From: Silene conica
Taxonomy: Eukaryota > Streptophyta > Magnoliopsida > Caryophyllales > Caryophyllaceae
Assembly: GCA_029255685.2 (NCBI GenBank)
Contig: CM055313.2
Span: 30,004,579 to 30,068,578, forward strand
DNA: 64,000 nucleotides
Direction: 5' to 3'
A program made the translations under genes and the position numbers. Below, in pieces: positions 53,744-62,475 of the stretch. Each line of letters opens with the position of its first letter. Position 1 is the first letter of the stretch. The notes beneath the pieces are model-generated. The model was not told the origin of the DNA and searched no databases. It was given only the letters and a program-made list of their open reading frames with translations.

Positions 53744-53921
53744 TTGTTTTTAAGTTGCAGTTTTAAGACAATTTATTTTATGTTGTGTGAAACTTTTTAG
53801 TTTGGTTTGCTAGTAGTTAAGACTTTTAGAATCATTCCGGGCATTTCGCGCATTGTTGGGCGCGCATATTTTCTTGCTTTTTCAGGATTTCCGAAGAAAC
53901 AAAGACCTCCAGGACTCAGCT

Positions 53922-54026
53922 GGTCGACCGACCAGAAACATCAGTCGGTCGACCAGACGCGCTGTATCGCAGATTTTTCCGCTGTTCACAGGAGGTCGAT
54001 CGACCAGAAACACCGGTCGGTCGACC
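53922..54026 (+). repeat. Two paired-dyad modules downstream of gag
   Basis: Cores at 53922 (GGTCGACCGACC) and 53943 (AGTCGGTCGACC), then at 53994 (GGTCGATCGACC) and 54015 (GGTCGGTCGACC). Both pairs are spaced 21 bp, with spacers AGAAACATC and AGAAACACC. Confidence 0.95.
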
Positions 54027-55062
54027 TACTGTCCGCTGCAGACTTTCGTTTCCCTTCCCTGGAACTCGTGAAATCAACTTGGGTACTTGAGTGGCACTGC
54101 TGGCCACCAAAACCTCCCAGCTTACGCTGGTTTGGGGAGGTTTTTCTCATGCATCTTTTAACCCAGTGAGTTCTTTCCAGTTTTTCCTTTATTTTATTTT
54201 ACTTGCATTTGTCTTTTAATTTTCTGAAACCTTTACTTAGGCTAATGCACAATGGGGACATTGTGCGGGTTGGTTTGGGGAATGGTTTCGTGTTACATGC
54301 ATTGCATTTTGTCACACGTTTATTGCATTTCTGTCTTGCATCGTTCTTTTCTTTATTTTCCTTATATATACAAAAATCAAAAAAATCCAAAAAAAAAAAA
54401 AAAAAATGAAAAAATTCAAAAAAATTCAAAAAAAAAATGCACGTTTATTTTAGCATATAGGTCGAGTCGGAACGAAAGTATTTCAAGGATGATTTAGCTA
54501 TCCTACATGTTTATGCCTTTACCTTGCCTTGTCAACTTGTTTTAGTATGAGAGTCTTTTGCATTTCTACGAGTTTTTGTTAACTTGTTTTCTTGAGACTT
54601 GGCTTATACCTTGGCAACCTACTATACATTCTAAGTTTTAGAGCTTTATTTCCTGGTTTCATTCTTAAACCAGTTGTCTAGGATGTGAGTAGTACTCCCC
54701 TTGGAACATGTTACATCAATATGCATAAACATGAACTTGAATTGCTATATACTTGTTTTACTTTCTCGTTTTGTGAGTCTTGATACGTGCATTTGGGATC
54801 CCCTTTCTCTTATTTACCCATAAGCTTCACATAGCCAAAATTGCCTTTTTATTCCCCCAAAACTACATCCCATACTTAGCCTACCCTTCCAAGCTAGTAT
54901 TTGTGGTCATTGGATTATTTTTTGAGGCATCTTGGTTTGTGTGCTATCATGAGCAAAAAGAGAAAAGAAAGAAAGAAAGCAAGAAAAGAAAAAGAACAGA
55001 AAAATTCAAAGAAAGAAAAAAAAAAAGAAAAACGAAAAAAAAATCCGGAAAATACGGAAGTC

Positions 55063-55095
55063 GGTCGACCGACCACATATACAGGTCGGCCGACC
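55063..55095 (+). repeat. Paired-dyad module near the 3' LTR
   Basis: Cores GGTCGACCGACC (55063) and GGTCGGCCGACC (55084), 21 bp apart, spacer ACATATACA. Confidence 0.95.
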
Positions 55096-55752
55096 AACTG
55101 ACATCATCAGAAAAAAAAAATTTCCGTTCCAAAAATCCCTTTCTTTTGTATGTTATAACTCCCGTACCTCATTCAAAAATATTTGGGAGTCCTTTCTTAT
55201 ATAATGTGAGAGTTGTGCTACAAAAGAGCACTTTCTTAATATCAAAAAGTCGTGAAGTATGTTGTTGGGAATCGGTTTTACTAGCTTGGCTACTAACCCC
55301 ACATATCCAAAAGCGTCTTAACCACTTTTACCTTTTACCTCACATATCTTTCATTACCTCAATTGCATGTATCTAGGCCATTTAATGAGATTGTTATACA
55401 AAGTTGTAGAATTCTTGTTCATGTTAGATTGCAGGCATGTTTCCATGGGTCACAGTTAGGTGAGTGTCATGACAAATATACTTCTTTCTATCTTTTACAT
55501 ATACTCACCCTTTGCCTTATGAGTGTCTCGAGCGTACCGCGAGAGTCCATGGTATAAGTCTCTATAGTTTTTATATATGCGAGAATGACGACGCCATAAC
55601 TCGTTTGCATGATTTTAAATACTTTCTCATTTTGTACTTGGCATTGGTTCAGGCTTACATGTAAATTTCGCTCTGAGATTGAAATCGTTCCATTAGTTAA
55701 GATCGAGTCTATTTCTTGCTTGAGGGCAAGCAAGGGTTTGGTTTGGGGAATT

Positions 55753-57314
55753 TGATACGTGTCTATTTTATGATGTTTTACATCTATTTTTACACGTATT
55801 TGGTCGCTCATTTACTATGTTTTAGCCTCTATTTCCCACAAATTGTGTACTTTCGTATTTTTATGCACTTTTGCAGATTTATGCGGAAAAGAGACGATTT
55901 AGCACCAAATTCGTATCCTCAAGTCTTTTGCTTAATTAAGGAATAAATGGAAAGTCAACTGGAGTCAAAATCAAGTACCAAGAGTCAAAACAGAAGAAAT
56001 CCGAAGATTTCCGTATAGAAGCGGTCGACCGACCAGGTAAACGGGTCGGTCGACCAGGCCCGATTTTCAATAAAGCCCAATTCTCGAAGAAGGCCGAAAA
56101 TAAAAGAAGCCCAGCAGGAAGTGGTCGACCGACCAGCTATACGGGTCGGCCGACCAGAGCAGAAGCCCATATGATTCTTTTTCGGAAATAAAGTAGAATT
56201 AGAATTATAAGGAAACTCTAATCTCTTACCCTATATAAACTAATCTTGTAGCTAGGGTTTATTATGAAGTCTTGTTTAGAGAATTTTATTTAGTCTTTAG
56301 TTCAATTACAATCTTTCAATAGTGCTCAACACTTTTAGTTTGTTCTTCGATCTTTCAACATTCATCAATAAAGTTTGTTCCTTTTTTGCCTTAACTCCAA
56401 TTGTGGTAATTCTTCTTTGATCTAGTTTCATTATTTTTCTTATTGCTTTTATTACAATTGATTAAGTTAGAATCCCAAGCTTTATTTGAATCTTGCATGC
56501 TTAAATTATTCACTATGTTTTCCATGTTTATTCCCAATTTTACAATCGTCTTAACAGTCATGAGTAGCTAATTTTCATATGTTAGGATGTAGGGGATAAT
56601 ATGCATAGGTAAATAAAATCCGAAAAAAACCGACCTGTAGCAGGACCACGGTCGGCCGACTGAAATAGTCGGTCGGTCGACCGAGGCCGTGGTCGGCCGA
56701 CTGGAGTAGCCGGTCGGTCGACCACTCGCGTATGTTTTCTTATTTCGTCTTTTCTTGTCAATTATAATATCCTGCAATGAGACCAATAGGAGACTTGTAG
56801 GATGTTAGTAATGACCTACCCAAGATTGAAAGATACGGGAAGGGCATTGGTTTACACTTTAAGACGGATAGGTTACTCAAGGCTGAAAGGTATGTAACCT
56901 GGGATTTAGGAATCACCCTTATTGTTGACACCCAATAATTGTGAGACCTAGGAACTAATAGCATAGGCCGAAAGGAGCTATTAGGTAGCATAGACCTAAA
57001 AAGATATGTTACACCCCCTTACGCGACTGCAATACATGTTGACCTTAGGATTTATTTTACCTTAGCTATTTATTACCCGAACATCCTAGCATCCCTTTTA
57101 TTATATTTTATTCTCATCTTTTTAGTCTTGTTTTATTTTAATCTTCGCCTTAGATACAGTAATCAACCAATCATCCCCAAAATTGTTACCTTAAACATAA
57201 ACATCAAACAATAAACATTCCCCACCTCTTTGTGGTTCGACCCTGACTTTCACTATCTATTGTTAAGGTTAGGAATTATAAATTTATCTTTGGTACCCTC
57301 AACGACGGGCATCA
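55753..57314 (+). repeat. Athila-like element, 3' LTR (1,562 bp)
   Basis: Aligns with the 5' LTR at a constant offset of 6,568. Differences seen: near 56185, 56477, 56628 and 57268. The four paired dyads are kept at 56023/56044, 56123/56144, 56650/56671 and 56691/56712. Confidence 0.97.
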
Positions 57315-57319
57315 ATTAC

Positions 57320-58257
57320 AGTCGTGAATATGGTCATAAGATTAAAAAGACATGAAAAGGAGCACAACCTTTAGCCTTGCGCGAAAGGCCTAAGAACAGG
57401 AATTAACGCAAATTCCCTCCTATAATTTACACCCAAGACTTAGATTGAGACGATGACGCGTGTGCTAGAAATCCTCTCCAACTGCCTTGCAATATCGGGA
57501 GAGCCTTTTGAGTTTTAGATGTGAGATCTGGGTTATGGGAGAAGAATGCTCTCAAACCCTAATTTTCTTTTGAGATTTATTTTCTCAGTGCAACAAGAGT
57601 AACCTGACATAAGGAGAGTTCTACTCCTTATGTAGTACACGACCGAAACTTCGAATAGGGTAGGAGTGGGCTTTCCACTCTTACCTTATTCTAATTCGTG
57701 ATTCGACCCGTTTAGCTAAAATTTATTCGCGGGTTTTATTTATAAATCGCACACACGTTATCAGATATTAATGTAGTCGATGTATTAATAATGGTCTGAT
57801 AAAATTACGATATTGTATAATTACCCAAATTAATATAACTGTTTATATTAATACGCGAATACAATATTTAATTAAATATAACCGTTTATATTTAATTTAC
57901 GAATTAAACATGTAATCCGTATTAGCTAAAATTATTTAATCCGTATTAAATAATAATCTCAACATCTTATTGACTAATTTAATAGTCAATACCTCTGACT
58001 AACTGTTTAGTCGTATTTGGCATAAATGTGACTGTATTTTCATACCTTCACATCTCTCAAACGTGTCCTATAGGTGTGACATATAGGGACCAGTTGATCA
58101 CCGCCATCCGTATGACAATAACGTCAAACTTATCTAGCAAGCCAACCGTTATTGATAAACGTGGATCAACTGATAATAATAATGAAGTATGCCCTTGTGT
58201 TCCTTTAAGAGATTTAGTAAGTCATTGTACTAACTGTCAAGGACACCAGCCTCAACA
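57320..58257 (-). mobile_element. Inverted Copia solo LTR, right part
   Basis: Continues the reverse-oriented LTR begun at 49129; ends CTCAACA at 58257 (reverse of TGTTGAGG), followed by the second GACCT (58258-58262). Includes the LTR hairpin, here at 57607-57633 (ACATAAGGAG / CTCCTTATGT, loop of 7). No PBS or internal sequence adjoins it, hence a solo LTR. Confidence 0.88.
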
Positions 58258-58262
58258 GACCT

Positions 58263-58372
58263 AAGGTTGTACTCTTATTCATGTTGTTTTTATCTTATGA
58301 CCATAATTCGCACTTGTAAGTTTTCGTTATAATCGTTCAATTTTAGGGCAAATACATGTCATATTCCCCACA
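58263..58372 (+). mobile_element. Copia LTR 1, right part
   Basis: Completes the LTR broken at 49128; ends TTCCCCACA and is followed by the PBS. Confidence 0.85.
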
Positions 58373-58374
58373 AG

Positions 58375-58707
58375 TGGTATCAGAGCCAAGACCTCGAAAA
58401 ATTTTACATTTGTGTTTTTCATAAGGTTTTAAAAATTTAAAATCGGGACTTTTGCCATGTCACTCGATCGAGTCCCTGCTACACTCGATCGAGTGACATC
58501 GTACCCAGCTTCGGCCGTGTGCTTTTTGTGAGTAATCGATCTTGTTTTCGATTATAATTTACATATTGTTGATTAATCGATATTTTTAGCAATATGTGAA
58601 TCTTTTGTTGTTGTTTATTGTTGATTTACACGTTTTAAATCAAGGATAAATACTTGTTTTGGTTTTAAAAGTGCAGCGATTTATGCTTTTAACCAGTCAC
58701 TCTGTAA
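58375..58707 (+). mobile_element. Copia PBS and leader remnant
   Basis: PBS TGGTATCAGAGCC (58375-58387) matches initiator tRNA-Met. The leader aligns with 60600-61000 up to GTGCAGCG. It is cut at 58708 by another LTR fragment. Confidence 0.85.
58462..58494 (+). repeat. Paired-dyad module with different arms
   Basis: Two identical palindromes ACTCGATCGAGT at 58462 and 58483, 21 bp apart with a 9-bp spacer, 87 bp after the PBS start. Both cores of the pair share the arms ACTCG/CGAGT, unlike the GGTCG/CGACC arms elsewhere. Confidence 0.95.
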
Positions 58708-59530
58708 CACCCCGTAATTTCCAAGTATTTATATATTATTAAAATATTATTTTAGTAATAATAATGTTCTACATTAAATAAAATTCCATTTAAAATCTAT
58801 CGTTTTTGATAATGATATTAATATGTCCGTCTTAAACTTATACTCCTTAAACTTGTAAAACGTTACTCTGTCCTTGTTACTAATTTTAAGATATTTTACA
58901 GGCATATTTAGCTCTTTCTTATAAAATAAAAGTTTTAGATCTTTTTCTTAGCTTTCCAACGCCACCGAAAACACGTCCATCGGAGTTCTGTGGAGGAAAT
59001 TATGCCGAAAATACGAAAGGCTGTCACGGACTATCCGCTAACAAAATCTCGCTCGTCGACTCTTTACTTATTCCACTTGTCCTTTGGGACACTTGTCTTA
59101 TACACCAATTTTGCCTTGCAGCCCAAGGTCTTTCCCCTCCTCTTTCCTTCTTCTTCAATCCTTTAATTATATTTTTCAGCACAAACACACCCAAACACAA
59201 AACACAAAACACCATTGTTATACTCTTTACCTTCAACCGTAAAACGGTCGTAAAATCTCCGTTTCTTATCCGTTTTCGACGATTTTCGCGCCTATCTCTT
59301 CCTCTCCTTGACCTCCATCTTTCTAGGTAATAAAATTATCAAATTTCTTCCTTAATATACTCTGGTCGTGGCCTTTAAGGCACGGTTCTCTTAGCTAACC
59401 TCGTTTATTTATGTGTAGCTAGTTCGGTTGTCCAAACCGGAGTGGCTTTGAGTCAAAATCATGCTTATTGAAGAGCTATAAGGTAACGGTGATGGGTTAC
59501 TCGACTTTATCGTCTTTGTTTGCATGACTA
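58708..59530 (+). mobile_element. Gypsy-type LTR fragment (5' part)
   Basis: Starts TGTAACACCCCGTAATTTCC, a common plant Gypsy LTR start. It lacks a matching GGGTGTTACA end before the Copia 3' end resumes at 59531, so it is truncated or recombined. No coding. Confidence 0.5.
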
Positions 59531-59606
59531 TATGTTGGAGATTGTGTCCTCCACATGTAGTGTGATAACGTCATTGGACATACCCTTGTACGGACAAGTG
59601 GGAGAT
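59531..59606 (+). mobile_element. Copia internal 3' end with polypurine tract (second)
   Basis: Matches 48150-48233 (TTGGAG, GTGTCCTCCACATGTAGTG, then ACAAGTGGGAGAT). It shows that an internal region once ran between LTR 1 and LTR 2. Confidence 0.75.
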
Positions 59607-60597
59607 TGTTGGGGCTGGTGTCCTTGACAATTAAGTACAATGACTTATTAAATCTCTTCAAGGATCACAAGGGCATACTTATGTATTATTACCAGTTGAT
59701 CCACGTTTATCAATAACGGTTGGCTTGCTAGATAAGTTTGACGTTATTGTCATACGGATGGCGGTGATCAACTGGTCCCTATACGTCACACCTATAGGAC
59801 ACGTTTGAGAGATGTGAAGGTATGAAAATACAGTCACATTTATGCCGAATATGACTAAACAGTTAGTCAGAGGTATTGACTAATAAATTAGTCAATAAGA
59901 TGTTGAGATTATTATTTAATACGGATTAAATAATTTTAGCTAATACGGATTACATGATTAATTCGTAAATTAAATATAAACAGTTATATTTAATTAAATA
60001 TTGTATTCGCGAATTAATATAAACAGTTATATTAATTTAGGTAATTATACAATATCGTATTTTATCAGACCGTTATTAATATATCGACTATATTAATATC
60101 TGATAACATGTTACGATTTATAATTAAATCCCGCAAATAATATTTAGCAAATCGGGTCGAATCACGCAAAAGGTATAAGGTAAGAGTGGAAAAAGCCCAC
60201 TCCTACCCTACCCATTCGGCCGACCATGTGGTACTACATAAGGAGAGTTTTTTCTCCTTATGTCAGTTACTGGTAGAATTACAATCTCAAGAATTAGGGT
60301 TTTGAGAACATTCTTTTCCCAAAACTCAGATCTCACATCTAAAACCTCACAAAAGCTCTCCCCATATTGCAAGGCAATTGGAGAGTATTTTCTAGCACAC
60401 GCGGCATCGTCTCAATCAAAGTCTTGGGTGCAAGTTATAGGAGGGAATTTATTTTAATTCCTGTTCTTAGGCCATTAGCACAAAGGACCAAAGGTTGACT
60501 TCTTTTCATGTTTTGTTTTTCTTATGACTATAATCTCAACTGTAATTTTCATTATAATCCTGCTAGTTTAGGGCGAATACATGTTTTATTCCCCACA
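59607..60597 (+). repeat. Copia LTR 2 (991 bp), 5' LTR of the right-hand element
   Basis: TGTTGGGG at the start, CCCCACA at the end, followed after two bases by the PBS. Contains the LTR hairpin at 60236-60263. Confidence 0.92.
60236..60263 (+). promoter_or_regulatory. Conserved hairpin in Copia LTR 2
   Basis: Perfect 11-bp stem ACATAAGGAGA / TCTCCTTATGT, loop GTTTTT. Counterpart of 48865-48891 with one compensatory base-pair change and a loop of different length. Confidence 0.65.
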
Positions 60598-60599
60598 AG

Positions 60600-60612
60600 T
60601 GGTATCAGAGCC
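60600..60612 (+). other. Copia primer binding site
   Basis: TGGTATCAGAGCC, complementary to the 3' end of initiator tRNA-Met, two bases after the LTR. Confidence 0.9.
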
Positions 60613-60685
60613 AGGCCATGAAAATTTTACTTTTGTGATTTTCGTAAGTTTGAAAACCTGAAAAATCGTTTTCTGTCGCGGTGTC

Positions 60686-60767
60686 GGTCGACCGACCTCC
60701 TGTCACGGTCGGTCGACCACTCTCTGGCGGTGTCGGTCGATCGACCTCCTGTCTCGGTCGGTCGACC
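60686..60767 (+). repeat. Two paired-dyad modules after the Copia PBS
   Basis: Cores at 60686 (GGTCGACCGACC) and 60707 (GGTCGGTCGACC), spacer TCCTGTCAC; then at 60735 (GGTCGATCGACC) and 60756 (GGTCGGTCGACC), spacer TCCTGTCTC. All 21-bp spacing. The first pair begins 86 bp after the PBS start, the same place as the ACTCG pair at 58462. Confidence 0.95.
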
Positions 60768-61008
60768 ACCCCCTGTTTTCTTTCTGTTTTTTTTTTAAGA
60801 AAACAGTTACCTTTTGTGAGTTTTTCGATCTAGGTTTTCGATTCATGTTTACATATTGTTAATTAATCGATATTCTTGACAATATGTGAACCCTTGTTGA
60901 TGTCAATTTTGATTCACTTGTTTTAATCAAAGTTTAAAAGTAAAAACTTGTTTTAATTTCAAAAGTGCAGCGTTTTGCGTTTTCTGAAATTCGTTTTTAC
61001 TGTGTTCT

Positions 61009-61112
61009 GGTCGGTCGACCTAATTAATAGGTCGGTCGACCGTTTCTTCTGTTGCAGAATTTTTCGGTTTTTGGCTGATGGTCGGTCGACCACAAGGACT
61101 GGTCGGTCGACC
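61009..61112 (+). repeat. Two further paired-dyad modules in the Copia leader
   Basis: GGTCGGTCGACC at 61009 and 61030 (spacer TAATTAATA) and at 61080 and 61101 (spacer ACAAGGACT). Here both cores have the same orientation, so the constant feature is the 21-bp spacing rather than the inverted arrangement. Confidence 0.95.
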
Positions 61113-62475
61113 AGCCCCCCTGTAACAGACTCGTTTTTTTTTTTTTTTTTTTTTCGAAAATAACTTGCTTCTTATTTTCACATGGCTTAAAATAATATAC
61201 TATATACGGAAATAGCATATTATTTAGTGAAACGGTTCACCCTCGTTTGATACATATTATTTTAAAACGGTTTAAGATAATAGGATTATATGTTTGTTAA
61301 AATTGGTGATTAAAACGGTATAGTCACTTAATTTTAATCTTAAAAGGTGGTTTGGTATAAATTTATTAATCATAATAACAATATTATGTCATGTATAAAT
61401 TGTTTTTAGTTGATGCATTTTATTTATCGTCTTGTGAATGCCTTGAATGCTTTCAATAACGTATTTAATTTTTGCAAACGGTTGTAACTTAGTGTGGCCT
61501 TAGAAGATTGTGTCACCGTAATGAAGGGACACGATCTTGCTTGTAATTTTGAGATCTTGAATCTCCGTTTTGGGTTTTTGCCATGTAATTACTTTTGTAT
61601 TTAAATTAGAATGTATCTAGGACTACTTTTGTAATTTAAATTAGTAATTTTGTGAAGACCAAAGACAAGACGGAGGCCGGATGCTCACTCCCGCTGCAAG
61701 GACCAAGATGGAACATCAAGACAAGCTTCTAGGGTCCAACAGTGGATTCCAAGTTGTTTTATGTTTATTTTGGTAGGATAGGCCACACTAGGACTTTTAT
61801 TTACGTTTATTGCATTTATCTTTACGCTTTCATCGATAATAGCTTGCATCATATTCCGCCTAAAAACCAAACCACCTATATCATGCCTGAAAACTGACTC
61901 ATGTAGAGGTTACGCGTTAGTTTTCTGTGACAATACAGATGTCACATGTCATTATAAAGCCATCACTTTATTTAATTCATTCACGCATATGCTAGATATT
62001 AGTTCACTTAATATGAATAAATAAAAGTTGATGGGGTCTTCCTCGTATAACCAAAAATTGAGACTAGTCTTTATAAATCAGCCTCCCATGAATCCCTTCT
62101 TCGTCGGTAGGCATAATATGACCCCTTCTACGTCGGGTAAGTGGGAACAGATGATTTATTTTATCTCAACATCATGGTCACTCGATAATATTCCAGTGAC
62201 TGAGATGGACTAATAGATAGGATTTACGGAAATCTATCGACCAAGAGTTCCAACGATTGGAATTAGCCAAACTGTGGGCTTATCAATATACGGAAATTGA
62301 GTCTTGGGATCGTTTATATAATTCTTGAGGGAGATCAATTATATAAATGCATGAGTCTACGAGTTTAAATTCAATTTAATATAGACTTAAATCACAACAA
62401 TAAGTTGCTTATATGGTTTTGTTTTATCTTCTTTTCAGTGTAGAACACGTTCATTAAAACTGCTGTAAAACTAAA

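Larger units (their letters stand above)
53744..55752. other. Athila-like element, non-coding 3' internal region
   Basis: Two kilobases without RT, RNase H, integrase or env-like similarity. Contains three paired dyads, an A-rich low-complexity block (54367-54440), a purine-rich block (54955-55045) and the polypurine tract before 55753. A 198-codon frame at 54780-55376 runs through the purine block and is Lys/Arg-rich; I do not regard it as a gene. Confidence 0.75.
49185..57314 (+). mobile_element. Athila-like Ty3/Gypsy element, complete ends, no pol (non-autonomous)
   Basis: 8,130 bp. Two LTRs of identical length (1,562 bp), 5-bp target duplication ATTAC (49180-49184, 57315-57319), PBS TGGCGCCGTTGCC (50752-50764; the Athila/Tat type, matching tRNA-Asp as I recall), a gag-protease frame, and a GGTTTGGGGAATT tract before the 3' LTR. 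I count about four differences between the LTRs, so insertion is very recent. After the gag-protease stop (53743) there are 2 kb without reverse transcriptase, RNase H or integrase, so movement must depend on enzymes from a related element. It carries 13 of the paired 21-bp-spaced dyads. Confidence 0.95.
60613..62475 (+). other. Long Copia leader (5' UTR)
   Basis: About 1.86 kb between PBS and gag without a coding frame of note. Holds four paired dyads (60686-61112), a T-run (about 61134-61154) and nothing else recognised. The length is unusual for a Copia leader. Confidence 0.7.

Noticed and set aside
54780..55376. 198-codon frame in the Athila-like element, candidate env-like gene
   Set aside because: Runs through a purine-rich low-complexity block and a paired dyad. 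No signal peptide, no transmembrane pattern typical of env-like ORFs, and no similarity I recognise.
49129..58257. An inverted repeat forming a giant hairpin with functional meaning
   Set aside because: Fully explained by an inverted solo Copia LTR inserted in a direct one, with exact target duplications.
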